A DNA stretch of 10,127 nt from Acidobacteriota bacterium (GCA_017991275.1 JAGNMH010000125.1:1-10127); one strand, 5' to 3'; counted from the stretch's first letter, positions 1-8,700 are shown. The notes: generated by a model not told the origin, from the letters alone. A program made the numbers and translations.

Positions 1-1358
1 CGTGGACTGCCACCAGCAATGCCGCCTGGATAACGATTACTTCGGGGACTTCAGGCACGGGCAATGGCACTGTCAATTATTCGGTAGCGACGAACACAGG
101 CGCGATCAGGTCAGGGACGATGACGATTGCCGGACAGACTTTTACCGTCATGCAATCGGCAAGCTCGACCACCGGGTTGCAGTTTTATCCGCTGCCAAAA
201 CCGATTCGTTTGCTGGACACGCGAGCAGGTCAGCCTGGGTGCGACAGTCCAGGAGCGCCGATTGCTGGCGGCACCGATCGAACTCAGCTTGCTCGGCGAA
301 CTTGCGACGGCGTGACAATTCCGGTCAGTGCGATGGCTATCACCGGCAACATTACACCTATATCCAGTGCCTCGGGCTATTTAACGCTCTATCCCAGCAA
401 CGCTACCAGGCCGCTTGTTGCCAACTCGAATTACGTTCCCAATGTTATCGTCAACAACGTCTACACCGTTGGTCTAGGGACTGATGGATCTTTCAAGATT
501 TACTCTTCGGCGACGACAGATGTGGTTATTGATGTCAGTGGCTATTTCGCGCCGCCCGGAGCCGGCGGGTTGTACTTCCACCCATTGCCGCAACCGATTC
601 GTTTGCTGGAAACACGCAGCGGACAGACTGGATGTTACACGCCCGGAGCGCCTATCACCGCAGGAACCAGTTACACCCAACCGGGGCGAGTGAGCTGCAA
701 CGGCATTACCGTTTCCAATACTGCCCAGGCGTTGGTTGGTAATGCCACTGTCGTCTTCCCGGCGACGGGTGGTTACATAACGCTTTATCCCAGCACTGCG
801 ACACAGCCAGCGGTTTCGAGTGGGAATTACGCTGGAGCAGACATCGTCAACACTCCATTCACAGTGGGTTTGGGAACTGACGGGGCGTTCAAAATATACA
901 CGTCGGCAACAACTGACATGATTGTTGATGTGCTGGGTTATTACAGCCCGGATACGGCGGATGTGAACGGAGCCGGATATTTCTTTTATTCGTTGGGAGC
1001 GCCGGTCAGGTTGCTGGATTCGCGTGTTGGTGAGCCCGCTTGTTACACGCCCGGAGCGGCTTTTACCGGGGGAGTCGAATACTCACAGCAGACTGGCGGC
1101 TCGTGCGGGGGTCAGACGATTCCCGCAAATGCTTCGGCAGTGTTGGGGAACGTGACCACGGTTAATCCGATTGGCGGGTATTTGACCTTATGGCCGAGCA
1201 ACGTTGCGCGTCCACTGGTGGCGACCTCCAACTACGTGACAGATGAAATATCCAATCGCCACTTCATAGCCGGACTCGGCCCGGTTGGCGCATTCAAAAT
1301 ATATGCGTCAGGGACAACCCATCTGGTGATTGACCTGTCAGGATATTTCGCTCCGTGA
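1..1358 (+). CDS. Exported BACON-like / triple beta-repeat surface protein, 5'-truncated
   Basis: The reading frame is open from the window edge (codons in frame from base 3) to a TGA at 1356-1358, giving 451 visible residues; the true start lies upstream, so the internal ATG at 120 is not the start. Residues 1 to about 52 match the end of a BACON-type beta domain: WTATSNAAWITITSG, a Gly/Asn-rich turn, then TIAGQTFTV. A short Ser/Thr linker leads to three tandem repeats (177-569, 570-977, 978-1355) that begin FYPLP.PIRLLDTR-like and end DV.GYFAP-like. Each repeat has cysteines at its positions 22 and 43, which suggests a disulfide and hence an extracytoplasmic location. The protein ends right after the last repeat, with no membrane anchor or sorting signal. 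BACON domains are usually linked to carbohydrate or surface binding; adhesion or glycan binding is inference. No catalytic motif is visible. The visible part could be the tail of a much longer enzyme or adhesin. Confidence 0.85.
   Translation, partial: WTATSNAAWITITSGTSGTGNGTVNYSVATNTGAIRSGTMTIAGQTFTVMQSASSTTGLQFYPLPKPIRLLDTRAGQPGCDSPGAPIAGGTDRTQLARRTCDGVTIPVSAMAITGNITPISSASGYLTLYPSNATRPLVANSNYVPNVIVNNVYTVGLGTDGSFKIYSSATTDVVIDVSGYFAPPGAGGLYFHPLPQPIRLLETRSGQTGCYTPGAPITAGTSYTQPGRVSCNGITVSNTAQALVGNATVVFPATGGYITLYPSTATQPAVSSGNYAGADIVNTPFTVGLGTDGAFKIYTSATTDMIVDVLGYYSPDTADVNGAGYFFYSLGAPVRLLDSRVGEPACYTPGAAFTGGVEYSQQTGGSCGGQTIPANASAVLGNVTTVNPIGGYLTLWPSNVARPLVATSNYVTDEISNRHFIAGLGPVGAFKIYASGTTHLVIDLSGYFAP
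177..1355 (+). repeat. Three tandem protein repeats of 126-136 residues
   Basis: The unit boundaries are 177-569 (131 aa), 570-977 (136 aa) and 978-1355 (126 aa). Shared landmarks in order are PLP.PIRLLDTR (third copy SLGAPVRLLDSR), a Cys at position 22 followed by a PGA motif, a Cys at position 43, a GNxT strand, GYLTL.PS, a SNY-like strand, VGLG..G.FKIY, TT..V.D and GYFAP/GYYSP. The copies are clearly homologous as protein but have diverged at DNA level, so this is an old duplication rather than a recent or recombining one. The third copy has drifted in its first motif and in the strand before VGLG (AGLG). Confidence 0.9.
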
Positions 1359-1485
1359 AACTGTTGTTCAGCAATTCAACCGGCCTCGCATAGGAATTGA
1401 AAATTACGATGTCGTATCTTCGCGCAACAGTCGGTGGAGGTTTGGTCTTCCCTGCCCGTCTGGCTGCTTTGTTCGTGCTATGACC
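1359..1485. other. Short intergenic gap between convergent genes
   Basis: These 127 bases separate the ends of the repeat protein and the GH4 gene. I see no open frame with a ribosome binding site, no tRNA and no hairpin followed by a T-run that would be a standard terminator. Several short inverted repeats are present (ACTGTTG at 1360-1366 with CAACAGT at 1425-1431; CAATTC at 1372-1377 with GAATTG at 1394-1399; TACGA at 1405-1409 with TCGTA at 1412-1416), but each is near what chance would give. Confidence 0.5.
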
Positions 1486-2862
1486 TTAAGCCAGATAGCC
1501 TAGGTGTTCGTGGTCGTTTTCGATCAGCGCATCAATCAATTTGCTGGCCGGTTGCCATTGGCCGATCAACGGGTAAGTCAGCAATGCCAGCTTTGCCAGT
1601 TCTCGTGACTGTTCGGTCGCCGCGCGAATCGCCAGGCGCTCGTACTCTTTTACTGATTGAACCAACCCGCGAACCGAATCGGGCAAAGCTCCGACAGAGA
1701 TCGGCTGAGCGCCGTTTCGGTCAATGCGGCAAGGCACCTCGACCACGTCGTCGGTTTTTAAGTCAGCAATGGCTCCGTTATTGGCTACGTTGACAACGAC
1801 TGTGGATGCGTTGTCGTTGACCAGCGCAGTCATTACATCCAATGCAATTCGGTGATAGCCGGTGGCGGCAGCGAATGGGTCTTCTTGTTGTTCAGCCTCT
1901 GCCTGAAAAACCGAACCGGCTTCGGCTTCGAGTTTCATATAAGCGCCGGAGCGCTGTTGCAGGTAACTGCTGTAAATCGCCAGAGCTTCAGCTAAATGTC
2001 CGGTTTCGATTTCGGAGCCAAGCCGACCAAAAAGGTTAGAGTTGAGTTTGGCAATTTCTTCGCCGCGACTGGCGCCGGCTTTTCGCTGGTTGGACAAGGC
2101 GCGTTGCTGTTCGTAGTAAAAAAACAGGTACTCGCTGGGAATCAACCTCATCGCACGAATCATTGCCGGGTCGAACAGGTCGGCGTGGTAAAGGCTGCGT
2201 AACGCGACGCCATCGTTTAATAACCTGGAAGTAACATCTTCGCCCTCCAAAGTAACCCGTTGAATCCATCCCAGGTGATTCAGTCCAAAGTAATCACAAC
2301 TCACGGCTTCGGACGGCGCCTCCAAAGCTTTAGCAATGCGATGAAACATTTCGCTGGGAGTATCGCAAATGCCGATCAGTTTCAGTTTGGTGTGAGCCGA
2401 CAACGCCTGAGTAATCAAACCTGCCGGGTTGGTGAAGCTGATGAACCAGGCGTCTGGCGCCAGTTGTTCAACGACGCGGGCGTGTCCCAGAGTGACCGGA
2501 ATTGTTCGCAGAGCCATTGCCAATCCGCCCAGACCGGTGGTTTCCTGACCCGCGATGCCGTGTTCTATCGAAAGCCGTTCGTCGCGCGCGCGCGCCGCGA
2601 TGCCGCCGACGCGAATGCTGCTGATGACGAAGCTGGCCCCCGCCACGGCTTCTTCGATTGTGGAAGGAGTTGTGATTTGAACTCCGCCCCCAAGCTGACT
2701 GGCTACCTGGCGGGAAAGCGCGGCTATCAACTCGACGCGCTGGCGGTCAATGTCGAAAAGAGAAATTTGATTGAGACTCAGTTGCTGCCGAGCCTCAACC
2801 AATCCATGAACAACCAACGGAGTGCGTATTCCGCCCCCGCCGATGATGGTGACTTTGTTCAT
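1486..2862 (-). CDS. Glycoside hydrolase family 4, 6-phospho-beta-glucosidase-like
   Basis: A 458-residue cytoplasmic protein with no signal peptide, of normal GH4 length. GH4 enzymes cleave glycosides by an unusual redox route using NAD+ and Mn2+, oxidising C3 of the sugar before elimination. Visible landmarks: an N-terminal Rossmann glycine motif (VTIIGGGGIRTP, residues 4-15) and an acidic end to the second strand (LFDID, 35-39); the family block RVGG at 84-87 through GQETTGLGG at 105-113; NPAG at 145-148; GICD with Cys166 and GLNHLGW with His196, the expected metal ligands; and IPSEYLFFYY, where Tyr245 fits the catalytic base. The blocks resemble the CelF/BglT phospho-beta-glucosidase branch more than the alpha-galactosidase or galacturonidase branches, but no PTS transporter is nearby, so a phosphorylated substrate is unproven. 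ATG at 2860-2862 lies 13 nt after the MIOX stop with only a weak ribosome binding site, so translational coupling is likely. Confidence 0.9.
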   Translation of the reverse strand: MNKVTIIGGGGIRTPLVVHGLVEARQQLSLNQISLFDIDRQRVELIAALSRQVASQLGGGVQITTPSTIEEAVAGASFVISSIRVGGIAARARDERLSIEHGIAGQETTGLGGLAMALRTIPVTLGHARVVEQLAPDAWFISFTNPAGLITQALSAHTKLKLIGICDTPSEMFHRIAKALEAPSEAVSCDYFGLNHLGWIQRVTLEGEDVTSRLLNDGVALRSLYHADLFDPAMIRAMRLIPSEYLFFYYEQQRALSNQRKAGASRGEEIAKLNSNLFGRLGSEIETGHLAEALAIYSSYLQQRSGAYMKLEAEAGSVFQAEAEQQEDPFAAATGYHRIALDVMTALVNDNASTVVVNVANNGAIADLKTDDVVEVPCRIDRNGAQPISVGALPDSVRGLVQSVKEYERLAIRAATEQSRELAKLALLTYPLIGQWQPASKLIDALIENDHEHLGYLA

Positions 2863-2875
2863 CGTTTATCGTGAA

Positions 2876-3715
2876 TTACCAGTTGATCTTCGCCGGGAAG
2901 AATTCGGAAACCAGCTCTTCGTAAAAAGGACGCAACTCATTCAGATTCGGCTCGACTTCGCATTTTGAATACAGGTCATAAGGGTTGAATGCTCGCACCC
3001 ATTTCAAAATTTCTTCGTCTTGCTCATTCAACAGGTGCTGGTAAGCGCCTTCGCGATGAATCGGGTAACACGAATGGTAACGAAGCATGTACAGAGCTTC
3101 TTTGGGAAGGTACGGTTTAGTTACCAGGTAAAGGTACTCATCGTGCCCCCAGGACAGGTGAATGTTTTCCAAACCACAGCCAGGTTCGTAAATGCCGTTG
3201 GGAGTTTGGTATTTCGAGTTTTGAAAATCCGGGTTGTCGGCGAATAGTTCGCTATAAACGACTTTGTCCGAATAGGCGCAGCCGACAGGAAAAGTATCGC
3301 CCACGACTGCCCATTGAGGCTCGTCGAATAGATAAAGGACTTTGCCCAGATCGTGAATCAATCCGGCCAGTATGAACCAGCGCGGATGGCCGTCCTGTCG
3401 TATAGCTTCGGCGGTTTGCAATGCGTGGATTATCTGCGGCAAAGCCAGGTCAGGATCGCTGTCGTCAACGAAGCTGTTCATTTTTTCCAGGGCATCCCAG
3501 ATTCCCATTTCCAGTTTGTTCAACCTGGAATACTCGGCCTTTTTTGCCAGCACGAAATCCAGGGTCTGTTTGACGTGATTTTCCCGGTAAAGCTCTCTTA
3601 CACAATCTCGCTGTGCCGAGGCATAGTTTCTGAAGTTATCGGTGTCGCTGATGCTGCTCAAAAATGAAGCGGAGGCATCAGCCGGAATAAAGTTTGGATG
3701 AATGGCTACAGACAT
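2876..3715 (-). CDS. miox: Myo-inositol oxygenase (MIOX)
   Basis: A 279-residue protein, close to the 285 residues of the mammalian enzyme, that should convert myo-inositol and O2 to D-glucuronate with a mixed-valent diiron centre in the HD-domain fold. All six iron ligands known from mouse MIOX have counterparts: His97 (IIHALQTAE), His121-Asp122 (LIHDLGK), His191 (SWGHDEY), His214 (RYHSCYP) and Asp247 (FNPYDLY). The substrate-contact lysine of HDLGK is kept as Lys125. The stretch EPQWAVVGDTFPVGC (132-146) is near identical to animal MIOX. No signal peptide, so cytoplasmic. The start ATG at 3713-3715 is set by a GAGGAG ribosome binding site 6 nt upstream. It lies 69 nt after the amidohydrolase stop and 13 nt before GH4, so it very likely shares a transcript with GH4. 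MIOX is mainly known from eukaryotes and is patchy in bacteria, which points to an old transfer or differential loss. No inositol transporter or uronate isomerase is in view. Confidence 0.97.
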   Translation of the reverse strand: MSVAIHPNFIPADASASFLSSISDTDNFRNYASAQRDCVRELYRENHVKQTLDFVLAKKAEYSRLNKLEMGIWDALEKMNSFVDDSDPDLALPQIIHALQTAEAIRQDGHPRWFILAGLIHDLGKVLYLFDEPQWAVVGDTFPVGCAYSDKVVYSELFADNPDFQNSKYQTPNGIYEPGCGLENIHLSWGHDEYLYLVTKPYLPKEALYMLRYHSCYPIHREGAYQHLLNEQDEEILKWVRAFNPYDLYSKCEVEPNLNELRPFYEELVSEFFPAKINW

Positions 3716-3721
3716 ATTCTT

Positions 3722-3728
3722 ACTCCTC
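3722..3728 (-). promoter_or_regulatory. Ribosome binding site of MIOX
   Basis: On the minus strand the bases read GAGGAGT, a strong match to the anti-Shine-Dalgarno sequence, with 6 nt between it and the ATG at 3713-3715. It fixes the MIOX start and shows that MIOX can be translated independently of the amidohydrolase upstream. Confidence 0.8.
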
Positions 3729-3784
3729 GTGAAATTGATAATTGGCGGAGCGCAGCGGTCAAATTGGGGTACGGCCAGATAATA

Positions 3785-5515
3785 CTACATCGTCCTGTGA
3801 ACCACCTTGCCGTCAAATATGGTCAGCACAACTTTGGTTTCGTGAATTCGCATCGGTTCGATTTTGAACAGGTCTTGCGAAAAAACGATGATGTCGGCCA
3901 GTTGTCCCGGAGCGATACGGCCTTTGATCCCTTCTTCAAATGAAGCGAAAGCTCCGGTTTGAGTGTAAGCCCGCAATGCATCAACTACACTGATTCGTTG
4001 TTGAGGCACCCAACCTTTTGGCGGCTGCCCGTCAGTTGTTCGGCGATTGACGGCGTTATGAATGCCGCGGATCGGATCAAGGCTGATCGAAGCAGGCCAG
4101 TCGCTGCTGTAAACCAACCGGACTCCGGCTTTCAGCATTGATTGCCAGGCAAAGGCAAATGGCAAACGGTCAACCCCAACGGCTTTTGACCAAACATCGG
4201 TCGTGCCGGGGTCGGCATGTATCGGTTCCATTGAAGCCATGACGTTCAGTTTGGCAAAACGCGGAATGTCGGTTGGCGAAACAGTTTCAATGTGTTCGAT
4301 GCGGTGGCGGTTGAAGCCTCGATTGTTCGCTTTCAAGGCGATTTCGTAAGCGTTCAAGGCTTCGCGAACGGCGCGGTCGCCGATGGCGTGGGTGTAAATT
4401 TGAAAACCGAGTTTGTCCAGCTTCACCACCAGATCGCGGTAAATGTCTGGCGGCATTGTGGTTTCACCGAAGGGATTACCAGATTCCAGCGGCAGGTCTG
4501 AATAACGTTCGATCATTGCGGCCGTATGAGATTCGATGACTCCGTCTAATACGAACTTGACCGAAGCCGCGCGCAGCATCGGGTTCAAATCATATTTGTT
4601 TTTCAGTTCAATGAAGGTTTTGATCTGTTCGTCGGTCGTTCTTTCGCCGACTGAAAAGGCCATGGAATAACGCGAGGTCAATTCGCCGCTTTTCAGCAAT
4701 TCCTCGTAAAGCGAAAGTTCATTGGGCGAACCGCTGGCATTTTGGAGGCTGGTAATACCCAGTGAGCGGGTCAGTTTCAAACCTTGACGCAAAGCATCCA
4801 GTTGTTCCTGCCGAGTCGGTTCCGGCAACAAACGCCTGACCAGACTTTGAGCGCCTTCTTTCAATGCGCCGGTCGGTTCCCCGACGGCATTGCGGACAAT
4901 TTCTCCGTAGCCGGTAAATTTTGTTTGACTGGTGATTCCAGCCAGTTCCAGAGCTTTGGAATTTGCCCAACCGCTGTGGCCGTCATAAGCGCTCAGGAAA
5001 ACCGGTCGGTCTTTGATGATCGCGTCCAGATAAATCTTGGAAGGCAATCCGCCAGGGAACGGCGTATATTCCCAGCCTCGCCCAGTGATCCATTGTTTGT
5101 CAGGATATTTTTTGGCATAAACAGCTATGCGTTCGACCATCTCGGCGACTGTTTTGGCACCGGTCAGATCAACCTGATTCAACCCCATCGCTCCGCCCAG
5201 AAAATGAATGTGAGCGTCGTTGAATCCGGGCGAAGCCAAACGTCCAGCCAAATCAATCACCTGGGTTTTCGGACCAATCAGGGGTTTAATTTCAACCGTT
5301 GTGCCGATGCGAACAATTTGGTCGCCACGAATTGCCAGTGCTTCGACCACTGAATTAGCATCGCTGCCAGTCCAGATTCGCCCATTCGTCAAAACCAGAT
5401 CGGCGATCTCCACCTGCGGAGCCTGGGCTGCCAGCGAAAATTGGGAGGGAAAATAAGCGAGGATGGAAGAAAACGAGACACAAAAAGCGATTAATAGCCG
5501 GAACGAAAGTTTCAT
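3785..5515 (-). CDS. Exported YtcJ-like metal-dependent amidohydrolase (Amidohydro_3)
   Basis: The protein is 576 residues from the chosen ATG at 5513-5515. That start gives a clean signal peptide (MKLSFRLLIAFC, hydrophobic core to about residue 22, likely cleavage near LAAQA at 28-32). The frame stays open to ATGs at 5569 and 5608, which would put charged or unrelated residues before the signal and run through a T9 tract; no candidate has a strong ribosome binding site, so the start is uncertain. Family marks: DLVLTNGRIWTG strand, the metal motif DAHIH (His102, His104), YDGHSGWANSKAL (His180), VKFVLDG (Lys320, a candidate carboxylated lysine), YTHAIGD (His376), RIEHIE (His408) and SSDWP (Asp472), so the metal site looks complete. 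YtcJ-type enzymes hydrolyse amide or similar bonds and most have no known substrate; the periplasmic location suggests an environmental or cell-wall compound. Same orientation as MIOX and GH4, 69 nt upstream of MIOX, so possibly first gene of the operon. Confidence 0.9.
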   Translation of the reverse strand: MKLSFRLLIAFCVSFSSILAYFPSQFSLAAQAPQVEIADLVLTNGRIWTGSDANSVVEALAIRGDQIVRIGTTVEIKPLIGPKTQVIDLAGRLASPGFNDAHIHFLGGAMGLNQVDLTGAKTVAEMVERIAVYAKKYPDKQWITGRGWEYTPFPGGLPSKIYLDAIIKDRPVFLSAYDGHSGWANSKALELAGITSQTKFTGYGEIVRNAVGEPTGALKEGAQSLVRRLLPEPTRQEQLDALRQGLKLTRSLGITSLQNASGSPNELSLYEELLKSGELTSRYSMAFSVGERTTDEQIKTFIELKNKYDLNPMLRAASVKFVLDGVIESHTAAMIERYSDLPLESGNPFGETTMPPDIYRDLVVKLDKLGFQIYTHAIGDRAVREALNAYEIALKANNRGFNRHRIEHIETVSPTDIPRFAKLNVMASMEPIHADPGTTDVWSKAVGVDRLPFAFAWQSMLKAGVRLVYSSDWPASISLDPIRGIHNAVNRRTTDGQPPKGWVPQQRISVVDALRAYTQTGAFASFEEGIKGRIAPGQLADIIVFSQDLFKIEPMRIHETKVVLTIFDGKVVHRTM

Positions 5516-5758
5516 ATTTTGACCATTCAGGGTTTGCCCTTCTTGAAAGTTTACGGCAGGATTTTTCATCGGTTCGGCTGGGATTGCAACGGTAGTAAAA
5601 AAAAACATTCCTGCAACTGACTGACTCTAAACACCGTCTCCATTCCCAGTTACCCTTATATCAGCAAAGCCGAGTCCTATTGGGTTCCGTCACCTACTGG
5701 CACTAATCGGCGATGCTTTCGGAAACCGTTACAGACTGACTTAATTCTCAAAATCTTT
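5516..5758. promoter_or_regulatory. Divergent intergenic region between amidohydrolase and RND pump
   Basis: This region should hold the promoters of both outward-facing genes, because nothing else lies upstream of either. On the minus strand TATAAG (5655-5660) could be a -10 box for the amidohydrolase, but the bases where a -35 box would sit (CCAATA) are poor. Toward the pump, TTACAG near 5730 with AT-rich sequence to 5758 is a weak candidate only. An A9 run lies at 5597-5605. I found no convincing palindromic operator. If the amidohydrolase actually begins at 5608, the region shrinks to 150 bp. Confidence 0.4.
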
Positions 5759-8700
5759 ATGCAGAAACTAGCAGAAATTTGTATTGAACGTCCTGTGTTT
5801 GCGGCAATGATCATCCTTGCATTGGTGGTCGTTGGCGCTTCGAGCTATTTCAAGCTCGGAGTTGATCGTTTCCCGGCAGTGGATATTCCGACTGTGACCG
5901 TCAGAGCCAACCTGCCGGGAGCTTCGCCTGAAGAAGCAGAAGCCGTTATAGCCCAGACGCTTGAAGAAGCCGTCAACACGGTTGAAGGCGTCGAACAGCT
6001 TCGCTCGGTGTCCAGTCAAGGCAGAGCTTTTGTCATGGCTACCTTCAATTTGAACCGCAACATTGACGATGCGGCTCAGGACATACGTGACCGCGTTCAG
6101 GGTGTGACGCGATTGTTTCCACCGGGAACCGATCCCCCAATCGTGCAAAAATTCGACAACGAACGTCAGGGAATCATGACAATTGCGCTATCGTCGAACC
6201 GCTCCATCCGCGAATTGTCGGAGCTGGCCGAAAACGTAGTAAAAAAACAGCTTGAACGGTCAAACGGAGTCGGCGAAATCAATGTTTCAGGCGGAACGGT
6301 TCGTTCGATCAACATCTGGGCCGATTCCGACCGATTGGCGGCTTATCGCATACCTATTACACAAATCCGAAACGCCATTGTCAGACAAAACTCCGATGTG
6401 CCAGGCGGCAACGTTGATGCCGGACGCCGCGAATTGACTTTGCGAACCATGGGGCGCGTGGTTGATCCAGGCAGCTTCAATGATCTGGTTGTCACCACTA
6501 TTAATGGTTCCCCAATTCGCATTCGTGACGTTGGTTACGCCGAAGACGGAACCAAAGAACCGCGCTCGGCTTCGCGACTGACAGACCTCAGCAAGGTAGG
6601 CGACGATCCAAAAGCGCGCGCTCAGGTCCAGGCAATTCCTTCGGTGACAATCGGAATTCAGCGCCAGACAGGCGCGAACACGATGGCGGTCATCGAAGAC
6701 GTGAAGAAAAATCTGAGCGTGGTTCAGGCGGAATTGCCTCCGGATGTGAAGTTGGAGGTAATCAACGATCAATCGCGTTACATCAAAAATGCGCTTGGCG
6801 AAATCAACGTACACCTGATTCTGGGCAGCATTCTGGCCTGCCTGGTGGTTTTTCTGTTTATGCGTTCGTGGCATGCGACGGTCATTGCGGGCATAGCCAT
6901 TCCAACTTCGGTTATTTCGACTTTCGGAATGATGAAGGCGCTGGATTTCACCTTGAACAGTGTCACAATGTTGGCGTTGGTGTTGATGGTCGGCGTGGTG
7001 ATTGACGACGCGATTGTCGTGCTGGAAAACATCTTCCGATACGTCGAAGAAAAGAAAATGCCGCCAAAGCAGGCGGCGATAGAGGCAACCAGGGAAATCG
7101 GTCTGGCGGTTTTGGCGACGACCTTGTCGCTGGTCGTCATCTTCGTGCCGGTTTCGTTTATGCGTTCGATTTCGGGGCGGTTTCTGATGCAGTTCGGAAT
7201 CACCGCGGCGGTGGCGATTATGGTTTCGCTGCTGGTTTCTTTCACATTGACGCCGACGATGAGCGCGCGACTGATCAGCGTTTCGGATGTCGGCCACCAC
7301 GAAGACGTAGCAGCTTCGCGTCGTGGTTTTTACCGATTCATTGATGGCGCTTACACCTGGATGCTGAAGCTGGTTTTGCGGCATCGCATTTTGGTATGGG
7401 CGTTGGCTCTGCTGGTGATTGCGTCGTCAGTGCCGCTTTACGGATTGATCAAACAGGATTTCATTCCCAGCAACGTGGACGAAGCGGAATTCAGCGTCGG
7501 CTTGTCCGCTCCCGAAGGAACCAGTCTCAGTTCGATGAACGAAGCTTTGCTAGCAGTAGAAAACGAATTGAAATCTATGCCGGAAATTCGATTGATGCTG
7601 GGGCAGGCCGGCAGTTCGTTTATGGGATCGGTCAATAACGCAGAAATATACCTGCGTATCCCTCCTCACGAAGAACGCACAATCAACTTCCAAAAATTCT
7701 GGGCTGGCTTGAAACGCGGCGAGCCGCTGGCTGTTTTTCGCAGCAATTACTCCGCGCGCGATGTGCAGATGAAAGTCCGCCAGAGATTACGCAAATTTAC
7801 TCATCTGCGACCATCCGTTCGAAATCCGCAAACGATTAACCTGGGCGGCGGCGGATTCACCGATTTGGATTTTGCTGTGCGTGGTCCGGAACTGAACGAA
7901 CTTGTTAGGTATGCCAACCTGTTGCGCGAACGTGCTCCGGAACTCGGCTTGATGGACGCCGACGTGACATTGAAAGTGGATAAGCCGGAATTGAAGGTAA
8001 ACATTGACCGCGCACGTGCTGCCGATCTCGGAGTGGATTCGACCGACATTGCCACTGCGTTGCGCATTATGGTTGGAGGCGATGAACGAGTTTCGCGTTT
8101 CCACGACGAAAAAATGAACGAGGATTACGACGTTCAGGTGCGATTGAGGCAGGGCGACCGCAACGACGCTGAAACCATTTCCAGACTATTTGTGCCATCT
8201 TCGCGTGGCGAAATGGTAAACCTGGAAAACGTAGTCAAGCTTGAGTCTTCGACCACCTCGTCCAGGATTGACCGCATGGACCGTCAGCGCCAGGTTTCTT
8301 TGCGCGCCAACATTGCTCCCGGTTATGCGCTGGCTGACCGCATCGCAGTGCTGCGGGAAGAAGTGGCCAAGATGAACATGCCTGCCGGTTACAACACGGC
8401 GATTTCAGGACGCGGACGCGAACTTGAACGCACGTTCGTTGAATTCATTATCGCTTTCCTGCTTTCAATTGCCTTTATGTACATGATCCTGGCTTCGCAA
8501 TTTGAAAGCGTCATTCACCCTATAACAATTTTGATCAGCCTGCCGCTGGCTGTTCCATTCGCACTGCTTTCGTTGTGGGCGATGAATGACACACTGAACC
8601 TTTATTCGGCGCTGGGAATTCTGGTGCTGTTCGGCGTGGTCAAGAAAAACGCCATCTTGCAGATTGATCACATGAACGGTTTGCGAAGGAAAGGGATGGA

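Noticed and set aside
2583..2594. Run of alternating CG, possible Z-DNA or a restriction-type site
   Set aside because: It encodes the Ala-Arg-Ala-Arg part of a conserved GH4 block, so codon choice explains it.
2260..2874. A 204-codon + strand frame opposite the GH4 gene, and a similar 189-codon frame at 4784-5353 opposite the amidohydrolase
   Set aside because: Neither has a ribosome binding site or recognisable motif, and both lie fully inside well-supported genes on the other strand.
3716..3784. GC-rich stretch GGCGGAGCGCAGCGG between amidohydrolase and MIOX as a terminator or REP-like element
   Set aside because: It does not form a good stem, has no T-run after it, and no second copy is seen in the window.
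6287..7384. A 365-codon open frame on the minus strand inside the RND pump gene
   Set aside because: Its product is dominated by His, Asn, Gln and Arg with no domain, which is what the antisense of membrane-segment codons gives; the pump gene on the other strand is unmistakable.
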